DNA from: Streptomyces sp. NBC_01317 | Lineage (GTDB): Bacteria > Actinomycetota > Actinomycetes > Streptomycetales > Streptomycetaceae | DNA: 64,000 nucleotides | Assembly: GCF_035961655.1 (NCBI RefSeq) | Contig: NZ_CP108393.1 | Span: 7,215,501-7,279,500, forward strand | Direction of reading: 5' to 3' | Shown here: one piece after another, positions 17,151 to 24,246 of the stretch | Position numbering within the stretch: the stretch's first letter is position 1 | How the letters are laid out: each line of letters starts with the position of its first letter | Notes under the pieces: model-generated | Told to the model about the DNA's origin: nothing | Seen by the model: only the letters and a program-made list of their open reading frames with translations | Databases searched by the model: none | Program-made: the position numbers and the translations under genes

Positions 17151-17998
17151 TGCAGCAACAGCCTTTCGAGAGTACGGACGACGGCATCGGCGAGCAGGCC
17201 GAGGAAGGCGTAGACGACCAGGCAGACGACGATCACGTCGGTACGGAAGAACTCCCGGGCCTGGTTCATGAGGAAGCCGATACCGGCGTCGGCGTTGATG
17301 GACTCACCGAAGACCAGGGCCAGCCAGGCGGTGGCGAGCGAGTACCGCAGCCCGGTCATCGCGCCGGGCAGGGCGCCCGGCAGGATGACGTGCCGGACGA
17401 GCCCCCACCGTCCCAGCCCCAACGACTGCCCGGCCTCGATGAGTTGTTCGTCGACACCCCGGATCCCGGCGTACACGTTGAGGTAGAGGTGAAAGGCGAC
17501 GCCGAGCGCGATGAGCGCGATCTTCGGCGCCTCACCGATGCCCAGCCAGATGATGAGGAGCGGGATCAGCCCGATGAACGGCACGGTCCGCAGCATCTGT
17601 ACGGTCGCGTCGATCAGGTCCTCGCCGAGCCGCGAGAGCCCGGACGCGAGGGCGAGCACGGTCCCGGCGACTCCGCCGATCAGCAGTCCGACGGCGACCC
17701 GCTGGAGCGACACGCCCATCGCGGTCGGCAGGGTGCCGTCCGCGATCAGACCCCCGGCCGACCGGGCGATCGACCCGGGCGAGGCGAGGGTGTCGGGGTG
17801 CAGGACGCCGGTCGAGCTGAGCACCTGCCAGGTGACGAGGAGCAGCAGCGGCCCGGCGGTCCGGCGCAGCCAGCGGGGGACGGAGCCCAGGGAGGAACGT
17901 TTCCCCGGGCCGGCGGCGGGGACGACCGCCTCCAGCTCGGCGGGCCGCTCCCCGGCCGGGACGGCAGGAAGATCCGGTGGGGCATGATCGACGGTCAT
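17123..17998 (-). CDS. ssuC: Sulfonate ABC transporter permease SsuC
   Basis: The 291-residue integral membrane protein has about six hydrophobic segments and the permease-ATPase contact loop (EAGQSLGLGRWGLVRHVILPGALPG, EAA motif). The ATG at 17998 is chosen because GGAG lies 6 bases upstream and the N-terminus MTVDHAPPDL begins a plausible cytoplasmic tail; the longer form from 18070 is unlikely. First structural gene of the ssuC-ssuB-ssuA-ssuD operon, 152 bases after the leader ORF. Confidence 0.85.
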   Translation of the reverse strand: MTVDHAPPDLPAVPAGERPAELEAVVPAAGPGKRSSLGSVPRWLRRTAGPLLLLVTWQVLSSTGVLHPDTLASPGSIARSAGGLIADGTLPTAMGVSLQRVAVGLLIGGVAGTVLALASGLSRLGEDLIDATVQMLRTVPFIGLIPLLIIWLGIGEAPKIALIALGVAFHLYLNVYAGIRGVDEQLIEAGQSLGLGRWGLVRHVILPGALPGAMTGLRYSLATAWLALVFGESINADAGIGFLMNQAREFFRTDVIVVCLVVYAFLGLLADAVVRTLERLLLQWRPTFKGR

Positions 17999-18115
17999 GA
18001 CGGCTCCACGGGCAGGTGGGGGAGAGGGCCGTACGCGAAAAACGCCTCGGCGTCCCCGATGACGACGCACGACGACGTCGTACGGTCAGCGGGACCGCGG
18101 GCGGAACGGAACGCG

Positions 18116-18132
18116 CCGCTGAGCGTCAGCGG
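18116..18132 (-). promoter_or_regulatory. Hairpin between the leader ORF and ssuC
   Basis: CCGCTGA-gcg-TCAGCGG is a perfect 7-bp stem with a 3-base loop, beginning 18 bases after the leader stop codon. It may take part in attenuation. There is no T-run, so the mechanism is open. Confidence 0.4.
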
Positions 18133-18150
18133 CGATACGGAAGAAGAAGG

Positions 18151-18234
18151 TCAGCAGCCGCGACAACACGCGGCGGAGGCCACCCGCAGCAGGTCGATGT
18201 GACCGCGCGTGGTGAGCAGAGCTGAACGCAACAT
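18151..18234 (-). CDS. 27-residue leader peptide with C-terminal cysteines
   Basis: A short ORF upstream of ssuC encodes a peptide containing HIDLLRVASAACC and ending Cys-Arg-Gly-Cys. This matches the putative leader peptides found before sulfur genes in actinobacteria. Three of the last five codons are Cys, so ribosome progress would report cysteinyl-tRNA supply. A promoter ends 7 bases before the ATG, so the transcript is probably leaderless. By analogy with described Cys-rich leader ORFs in mycobacteria it should attenuate the sulfonate operon when cysteine is plentiful; that role is inference. Confidence 0.75.
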   Translation of the reverse strand: MLRSALLTTRGHIDLLRVASAACCRGC

Positions 18235-18241
18235 GGCGCAG

Positions 18242-18271
18242 AACGTAGCGAGCGTCTCCGGACGCGGTCAA
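18242..18271 (-). promoter_or_regulatory. Promoter of the leader peptide and ssu operon
   Basis: On the minus strand, TTGACC (18266-18271) and TACGTT (18242-18247) are separated by 18 bases. The -10 box ends 7 bases before the leader ATG, placing the predicted start site at or next to the A of the ATG. Confidence 0.6.
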
Positions 18272-18327
18272 TGGTGTCTCGGCACGCGGACGCGTGATCC
18301 CAGGGTGCGAGCGGGCAGGATGGACCC

Positions 18328-18750
18328 ATGCCAGACGCCTTCACCACCAGGATCCTGAACATCGGCACCGGCCCGGAGGAGACCGTGTCCGACCTGACGG
18401 CCGCCTGCGAACGGTTCCTCCACGACACCGCCGCCGGCCGCGACGGCCTCCTCAACATCTTCGTCCCGCACGCCACGGCGGGCGTGGCGATCATCGAAAC
18501 GGGGGCCGGCAGCGACGACGACCTGCTGGCGGCCCTGCGCACGCTCCTCCCGGCGGACAACCGCTGGCAACACCGCCACGGCACCCCGGGCCACGGCAGG
18601 GACCACGTACTCCCGGCCCTGGTCCCCCCGCACGCCACCCTCCCGGTGATCGCCGGCCGGCTGGAACTGGGCACCTGGCAGGCGGTCTGCCTGGTGGACA
18701 CGAACAGGGACAACCCGGACCGCCAGGTCCGCCTGAGCTTCCTGGGCTGA
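18328..18750 (+). CDS. yjbQ: YjbQ-family protein (UPF0047)
   Basis: The 140-residue protein carries the UPF0047/YjbQ signature: PHATAGVAIIETG near the middle, then HGTPGHGRDHVLPALVPPHA and GTWQAVCLVDTNRDNPDR, ending RQVRLSFLG. Family members are small trimeric proteins; some have thiamine-phosphate synthase activity in vitro, but their cell role is unclear. AGGA lies 8 bases before the ATG. The last 52 bases before the stop region recur at 30671-30722, marking the left limit of an accessory block. Confidence 0.88.
   Translation: MPDAFTTRILNIGTGPEETVSDLTAACERFLHDTAAGRDGLLNIFVPHATAGVAIIETGAGSDDDLLAALRTLLPADNRWQHRHGTPGHGRDHVLPALVPPHATLPVIAGRLELGTWQAVCLVDTNRDNPDRQVRLSFLG
18692..18743 (+). repeat. 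Direct repeat, left copy (3' end of yjbQ)
   Basis: These 52 bases recur at 30671-30722 in the same orientation with one mismatch (18714). Similarity ends sharply on both sides. The two copies enclose about 12 kb of accessory genes, as attachment sites would. Confidence 0.65.
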
Positions 18751-18956
18751 GAGGCCCGGAACGCGTCACGTCCAGCGGTGAAGCAGCCCGGCTCAACCGT
18801 GCGGGAGAGCTGGCTCCTGCTGACCACCTGGCGGTCATGTATGGAAAGCCGTCGCGTGGGCGTTGAGTCCTCGGCGCCAGGAGCCGACGACCCGCCCGGG
18901 CCAAGCGGCTGGGGGGCCGGTCAAGGCTCCGCCGTCCTCCGCGGAGCTGAGGGCGG

Positions 18957-19574
18957 TCAGACAGCGGCGAAGAGCATCCTGTCGCGGGGGTAGCCCTCGG
19001 CGTCGTCGACCGTACGGCTGCCGAGGTAGGGCTCGGCGAGGTCGGGTTGGTGGGCTGCGAGCAGGGCTCGGCCGGTCCGGCGTCCCACGGCCGAGGAGCC
19101 GAGCCGCAGGGTCCGCCGGGGTCCTTCACTGTCGCGGGCGGAGGCCAGGTGGGTACGGGTCTGGCCGTCAGCGCGATGCACCGCTTCGGTGTCGTCCAAT
19201 TGGTGCACATCGTCGACAACCAGCCGTACCCGCTCGTCCAGCGGAGCCAGGTCGTTCAGCAGGCGCTCCACCAGGGCCCACCCGTCCAAGTCCGGGGCCG
19301 CCGACACCGCCTGCACCAGCTCCGAGCCCGGCCCCGTCCTCCGCGACGCGTCGACGACCGACAGCCGGAAGCCCTGCCCATCCCGCTCCTCACCCGCGAC
19401 CGCCGACCACGCCACTCGCCCGGCCGGGGCGGCCTGCTCACTCCACGACCGCGGCAGCACACTCTTGCCGCTACCGGACGGCGCGGACACCACGGTGACT
19501 TGAGCCGGACCCCGCAGCCGGTCGAACGGCTCCCGGCGGACCACCAGCCGGCCGACAGGGGGGTACGACGGCAT
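18957..19574 (-). pseudogene. Decayed MalT/LuxR-type ATPase regulator
   Basis: The reading frame starts like MalT-type LuxR regulators: VTVVSAPSGSGKSVLPRSW with a P-loop, VAWSAVAGEERDGQGFRLSVVDASRRT, and RLVVDDVHQLDD as Walker B. After about residue 135 the family similarity stops and an unrelated TPR-like tail follows (AAHQPDLAEPYL, GYPRDRMLFAA). The helix-turn-helix C-terminus is absent and the length (205 aa) is about a quarter of the usual 850-900. It looks like a deletion fusion of two regulator genes. Nothing else was recognised between 18751 and 18956 or between 19575 and 19721. Confidence 0.55.
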
Positions 19575-19721
19575 CCTCGGTGCTGCTCCGGGGTGACCGC
19601 CTGGCGGCGGCCTCGCGGTGGAGATCGTCGAGTGCGGAGAGACGCCTCCGGTCCGCCTTGCGATTGCGGAATCCTTGCATTTTTCTGATCATTTCTTGCG
19701 CTCTCGATGTACGGTTCGCGT

Positions 19722-20741
19722 ATGAAGAAAAAGCTGAGCGATGTCGCGGAGTTCGCAGGTGTCAGCGAGGGGACGGTCCGTAGGGCGCTGAACGGCAATC
19801 CGGCGGTGGCCCCCGCGACACGGGAGCGGGTGCTGAGGGCTCTGGACGTGATGGGTCTGCCGCGGCCCGCCACGGCCGAGGTCGAGCGGAGCCCGCTGGT
19901 GGGCGTGGTGGTGCCGGATCTGCGAAATCCGGTCTTCCCCGCCTTCGCGGAGGCGATCGCCGGCCGCCTCAACAAGCGGGGGCTCATTCCCGTGCTGTGC
20001 ACTCGCACATCGGATGGGGTTTCCGAGGCGAACTACATCAAGATGCTGCTGAAACAGAACATCGGCGGAATCGTCTTCATCGGGTCCAGCTACGCCGACG
20101 CCGGACCGGAGCAGGGCAGGGCGCTGAAGGATCGCAAGGTGCCGATGGTGCTGGTGAACCCCGCCGACGAGAACGAGGGATCGGTACGGATCAGTGCGGA
20201 TGACGCGGATGCCGTCATCCAGTCCCTCACCCATCTGACCTGGGTGGGGCATCAGCGCGTGGGGCTGCTGATCGGCCCGGCGGGGCACGTGCCGTCCGCC
20301 CGCAAGCTCGCGGCCTTCGCGGCCTTCTGGAAAGCCCGCGAGGTCCCCTCGCAGGACTGGATGCCGCTGGTCGGGCACGCTCTGTTCTCACTGGAAGGGG
20401 GCGCCGCGGCCGCGGTGAGGCTCGTACGGGACGGGGCGACCGCGATTGTTTGCGGAAGTGACGAACTGGCGCTGGGGGCGATTCGTGGAGTTCGCCGCCT
20501 GGGCCTGGACGTGCCCCGTGATGTCTCGGTGACGGGGTTCGACGACTCGGTGTTCATGGTGGCCGTCGACCCGCCGCTGACCACGTGCCAGCAGCCCGTG
20601 GCGCGGATGGCGGACGCGGCCGTGGAGGCGCTCGCGCAACAGATGCAAGGACAGCAGATCGCTCCGGGCGTGACCCTTTTCCAGACCCAGCTGCTCCTTC
20701 GCGGCTCCACGGGCAGGCCGCCCGCCGGAGCGATCCAGTAG
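19722..20741 (+). CDS. LacI-family regulator of the alpha-glucan locus
   Basis: The 339-residue regulator has an N-terminal LacI helix-turn-helix (KLSDVAEFAGVSEGTVRRALNG) and hinge, then a periplasmic-binding-protein-like sensor (LVGVVVPDLRNPVFPAFAEA, CGSDELALGAIRGVRRLGLDVPRDVSVTGFDD). The recognition helix has SEGTVRRAL where SxxTVSRVL is more usual. The ATG at 19722 begins the conserved region; no clear ribosome site precedes it, so it may be leaderless. It lies directly before the sugar ABC importer and is the likely sugar-responsive repressor of that operon. Confidence 0.85.
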   Translation: MKKKLSDVAEFAGVSEGTVRRALNGNPAVAPATRERVLRALDVMGLPRPATAEVERSPLVGVVVPDLRNPVFPAFAEAIAGRLNKRGLIPVLCTRTSDGVSEANYIKMLLKQNIGGIVFIGSSYADAGPEQGRALKDRKVPMVLVNPADENEGSVRISADDADAVIQSLTHLTWVGHQRVGLLIGPAGHVPSARKLAAFAAFWKAREVPSQDWMPLVGHALFSLEGGAAAAVRLVRDGATAIVCGSDELALGAIRGVRRLGLDVPRDVSVTGFDDSVFMVAVDPPLTTCQQPVARMADAAVEALAQQMQGQQIAPGVTLFQTQLLLRGSTGRPPAGAIQ

Positions 20742-20759
20742 AAGTTTTGCGCACAGTCA

Positions 20760-20789
20760 TTGACTTCTTACATGACAGGCTTCTACGTT
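20760..20789 (+). promoter_or_regulatory. Promoter of the sugar importer operon
   Basis: TTGACT (20760-20765) and TACGTT (20784-20789) with an 18-base spacer lie upstream of the binding-protein gene. The nearby TTTTGCGCAC (20745-20754) resembles CTTGCGCTC ahead of the LacI gene and could be an operator half-site; that part is weak. Confidence 0.5.
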
Positions 20790-20860
20790 CTGCGTGTCCG
20801 CTGGAGCTGTGGGCGACGGGGCCCACGGACGCGGGTGTATCGCAGGAAGGCTGACCTCTC

Positions 20861-22219
20861 ATGGCTGGAATCCAGAGCCGCCGCCGGCTCATCGCCGCAG
20901 GCATCGCCTGTGCCCTCTCCGCGGGTCTCGTCGCATGCAGTAGCGAGACCACGGGAGTCGGCAAGGACGGCGTCGTCACCATCACGGTGAACGGCATGCC
21001 GCCCAAGACGCAGCCTGTGGACCACAAGTACTTCGTGGAGGACATCAAGGCTTTCGAGAAGGCGCACCCCAAGATCAGGATCGACGCCCGCGAGGGCCAG
21101 ATGGACCCCAAGACCTTCTCCGCGAAACTGGCCGGTGGCCAGCTGGAGGACGTCTACTACGTGTACTTCACCGACCCCTCGGGGCTGATACAGCGCGGCC
21201 AGGGCGCCGACATCAGCAAGTACGTGAAGGACATGCCGTACTACGACCAGATCAAGAAGGACTACCTGAAGGTGTTCACCGGCCCCGACGGCGGCCTGTA
21301 CGGGCTGCCGAACGGCCAGTACTCCCTCGGCCTGGTGTACAACCGCGCCCTGTTCAAGAAGGCCGGCCTCGACCCGGACAAGCCGCCGACCACGTGGGAC
21401 GAGGTCCGGGCGGCCGCGAAGAAGATCTCGGCGCTGGGTGACGGGACCGTCGGCTACGCCGACTACAGCAAGAACAACCAGGGCGGCTGGCACTACACCG
21501 CCTGGGTCTACTCCATGGGCGGCGACATCGCCGTCAAGGAGCAGGGCCGTTGGAAGGCCGCGTTCAACAGCGACGCCGGCCGCAAGGCGCTCCAGATGCT
21601 GCACGACATGCGCTGGACCGACAACACCATGGGCACCCGTCAGCTCCTGCAGATCGAGGACGTGCAGAAGATGATGGGCGCCGGCAAGCTCGGTATGTAC
21701 ATGGCCGGGCCGGACAACATCCCCACCATCGTCAAGCAGTTCGAGCGCGAGTACGAGGACTACGGCGTCGCCGGCATGCCGAACGACAACGCCACCCTGG
21801 GCGGCGGCAGCGGCTTCATGTTCAATCCGAAGGCGTCGCCGGAGAAGATCAAGGCCGGCATCGAGTGGCTCCAGTGGAAGTACCTCAACCCCGACCGCAC
21901 CGAGTTCGAGGACAAGCGCGCCTCCAGCAACGACGTCCCGATCGGCCTCCCGCTGGACAGGCTCCTCACCGGTGGCGCCGCGGCCAAGCAGGACGCCGCG
22001 CACCGCACGTACGCCAACGTCCCGCAGGGCAACTACAAGCCCTTCATCGAGCGCAACGCCCAGCTGGAGCAGAAGGTCGAGCCGCCGAACGCCCAGCAGA
22101 TCTACACCGTCCTGGACGGGCTGATGCAGGCGGTGCTGACCAAGAAGGACGCGAACATCGACCAGCTGCTCGCGGATGCCGCCAAGAAGGTCGACGGCAT
22201 CCTCGCGACGGTCAAGTGA
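20861..22219 (+). CDS. Sugar ABC transporter substrate-binding lipoprotein
   Basis: The 452-residue lipoprotein has a twin-arginine-like start (RRRLIAAG) and a lipobox ending LVACSS. The body is a family 1 extracellular solute-binding protein: VYYVYFTDPSGLIQRGQGADISKYVKD, YGLPNGQYSLGLVYNRALFKKAGLDPDKPPTTWDE and GGGSGFMFNPKASPEKI. It should bind an oligosaccharide outside the membrane. AGGAAGG precedes the ATG. One base separates its stop from the first permease. Judging by neighbours, alpha-1,3-linked gluco-oligosaccharides are the probable ligand. Confidence 0.85.
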   Translation: MAGIQSRRRLIAAGIACALSAGLVACSSETTGVGKDGVVTITVNGMPPKTQPVDHKYFVEDIKAFEKAHPKIRIDAREGQMDPKTFSAKLAGGQLEDVYYVYFTDPSGLIQRGQGADISKYVKDMPYYDQIKKDYLKVFTGPDGGLYGLPNGQYSLGLVYNRALFKKAGLDPDKPPTTWDEVRAAAKKISALGDGTVGYADYSKNNQGGWHYTAWVYSMGGDIAVKEQGRWKAAFNSDAGRKALQMLHDMRWTDNTMGTRQLLQIEDVQKMMGAGKLGMYMAGPDNIPTIVKQFEREYEDYGVAGMPNDNATLGGGSGFMFNPKASPEKIKAGIEWLQWKYLNPDRTEFEDKRASSNDVPIGLPLDRLLTGGAAAKQDAAHRTYANVPQGNYKPFIERNAQLEQKVEPPNAQQIYTVLDGLMQAVLTKKDANIDQLLADAAKKVDGILATVK

Positions 22220-22220
22220 C

Positions 22221-23165
22221 ATGGCGGCTCCGACCCTGGCCAGGGCACCCCAGCGCACAGCCAAGCCGCAGAAGCACTCGGTGGACCACCCCAGCAGGCT
22301 CCGGCGCCGCATCCGCGAGAACCTCACCGCCTACGCGTTCCTCGGCGCGGGGCTGATCTGCTTCGCCCTGTTCTCCTGGTACCCGATCGTGCGGGGCATC
22401 CTGCTGGGATTCCAGCAGGTCACCTTCGCCCGGCCGTCGACCTGGGTGGGCTGGGAGAACTACCAGCGCCTCTTCGACGACCCGCTGTTCGCCACCGCGT
22501 GGAAGAACACCGGCTACTTCACGCTCCTCGCCCTCGTCTTCGGCTTCGTCGCCCCGTTCGCCACCGCGGTCGTCCTCAACGAGTTCCGGCACGCCCGGTC
22601 CTACCTGCGGATGACCGTCTACCTCCCGGTGATGCTGCCACCGATCGTGACCATGCTGCTGTGGCGCTGGTTCTACGACCCGGGCCCTGGCCTGTTCAAC
22701 AACGTCCTGGAGATGTTCCACCTGCCGGCCCAGCAGTGGCTGGAGTCGGAGAACCTCGCCATGGTCTCCCTGGTCCTGGTCTCCACCTGGGCGAACATGG
22801 GCACCACCACCCTGATCTACCTCGCCGCCCTCGGCTCCATCCCGGGCGAACTGTACGAGGCGGCCGAACTGGACGGCGCCTCCATCCGGCAGCGGCTGTG
22901 GCACGTGACCATCCCGCAGACGCGGTTCATCCTCATGATCACCCTGCTGTTGCAGATCATCGGCACCATGCAGGTGTTCGTCGAGCCCTACGTGCTCACC
23001 GGCGGCGGCCCCAACGACGCCACCGTCACCGTCCTGCTGCTGCTGTACCGGTACGCGTTCGTCTACAACGACTTCGGCATGGCCAGCGCGATGAGCACCG
23101 TGCTCTTCATCGTCCTGGGCCTGTTCGCCGCCGTCTACCTGCGGCTGACCCGCAGCAAGGGCTGA
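22221..23165 (+). CDS. Sugar ABC transporter permease (MalF-type)
   Basis: The 314-residue permease has a cytoplasmic N-terminus rich in basic residues and about six transmembrane segments starting AYAFLGAGLICFALFSWYP. The EAA contact loop reads LYEAAELDGASIRQRLWHVTIPQTRF. The ATG at 22221 follows the binding-protein stop by one base and is preferred over 22176, which overlaps that gene. It forms the channel with the next permease. No ATPase gene is present; a shared MsiK-type ATPase elsewhere probably energises it, as in many Streptomyces sugar importers. Confidence 0.87.
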   Translation: MAAPTLARAPQRTAKPQKHSVDHPSRLRRRIRENLTAYAFLGAGLICFALFSWYPIVRGILLGFQQVTFARPSTWVGWENYQRLFDDPLFATAWKNTGYFTLLALVFGFVAPFATAVVLNEFRHARSYLRMTVYLPVMLPPIVTMLLWRWFYDPGPGLFNNVLEMFHLPAQQWLESENLAMVSLVLVSTWANMGTTTLIYLAALGSIPGELYEAAELDGASIRQRLWHVTIPQTRFILMITLLLQIIGTMQVFVEPYVLTGGGPNDATVTVLLLLYRYAFVYNDFGMASAMSTVLFIVLGLFAAVYLRLTRSKG

Positions 23166-23176
23166 AAGGAACCACC

Positions 23177-24061
23177 ATGTCCGCCCCTGCGGAACGCACC
23201 CTCATCGCCCCCACTGAGATGAACCGCCGTGCGGGCCGGCTCCTCTACCGGTTCGTCCTCGTCCTGACTGTCGTCGGCTTCACCCTCGCGTTCGTCTTCC
23301 CGCTGTACTGGATGGCCAGCGGGGCCCTCAAGTCCTCCGCGGAACTCGCCGATCCGAACCCGACGCTGCTGCCGCAGAGCTGGCACCCGGAGTCCTACAG
23401 CGAGGCGTGGACCAACGTCGGCCTGGGCCAGTACTTCCTCAACACCCTGCTCCTCGCTGTCGGCGCCTGGCTCACGCAGGTCATCGTCGACGTCGCCGCC
23501 ACCTACGCCCTGTCCCGGCTGCGGCCGGTACTGGGCAACGTCGTCCTGGGCATGATGCTGGCCACGCTCATGCTGCCGGTCTCGGCGCTCCTGGTCCCGA
23601 CCTACCTCACGGTCACGGACGTTCCCCTCATCCACGCCAACCTGATCAACACCCCCTGGGCGATCTGGCTGCCGGCCTGCGCCAACGCCTTCAACATCTT
23701 CATCCTGAAGAGGTTCTTCGACCAGATCCCGGGCGAGCTGTTGGAATCCGCCCGCCTGGACGGCGCCGGCCCCGTGCGGATCCTGTGGTCGCTCGTCCTG
23801 CCGCTGTCCCGGCCGGTCCTGGCCGTCGTGTCGATCTTCGCGGTCGTCGGGGTCTGGAAGGACTTCCTGTGGCCCCTGCTGGTCCTGCCCGACCCTGCAC
23901 GCCAGCCCATCACCGTGGCCCTCAACCGTCTCGCCGAGTTCATGCCCGCCAACCAGCTCCTCGCCGGCATGGTCATGGCCTCCGTCCCGCTGCTGGTCAT
24001 CTTCCTGATCTTCCAGCGGCACATCATCGCCGGTCTGACCGCGGGCAGCCTGAAGGGCTGA
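23177..24061 (+). CDS. Sugar ABC transporter permease (MalG-type)
   Basis: The 294-residue second permease has six predicted transmembrane segments (LVLTVVGFTLAFVFPLYWMASGALKSS onward) and the EAA loop PGELLESARLDGAGPVRILWSLVLPLSRPVLAV. AAAGGA lies 7 bases before the ATG, which sits 11 bases after the first permease stop. The 185 bases downstream, before the glucanase gene, hold no gene. Confidence 0.87.
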   Translation: MSAPAERTLIAPTEMNRRAGRLLYRFVLVLTVVGFTLAFVFPLYWMASGALKSSAELADPNPTLLPQSWHPESYSEAWTNVGLGQYFLNTLLLAVGAWLTQVIVDVAATYALSRLRPVLGNVVLGMMLATLMLPVSALLVPTYLTVTDVPLIHANLINTPWAIWLPACANAFNIFILKRFFDQIPGELLESARLDGAGPVRILWSLVLPLSRPVLAVVSIFAVVGVWKDFLWPLLVLPDPARQPITVALNRLAEFMPANQLLAGMVMASVPLLVIFLIFQRHIIAGLTAGSLKG

Positions 24062-24246
24062 ACCAGCCCGCCCGGCCCGGCGAGAAGCACATCCCCTCCG
24101 ACCGACCGGCGCCTCCCCGCACGAATCCCGCGCACCGGTCGCCCGACCGCCGACTGGCCTCCGCCTGCCCGACGGCGCCTACCGCCGGCCCCCGCCGGTA
24201 CACCCCCAAGGGCTGAGCCGCCCCTGCCCCGAAAGGACACAACGCT

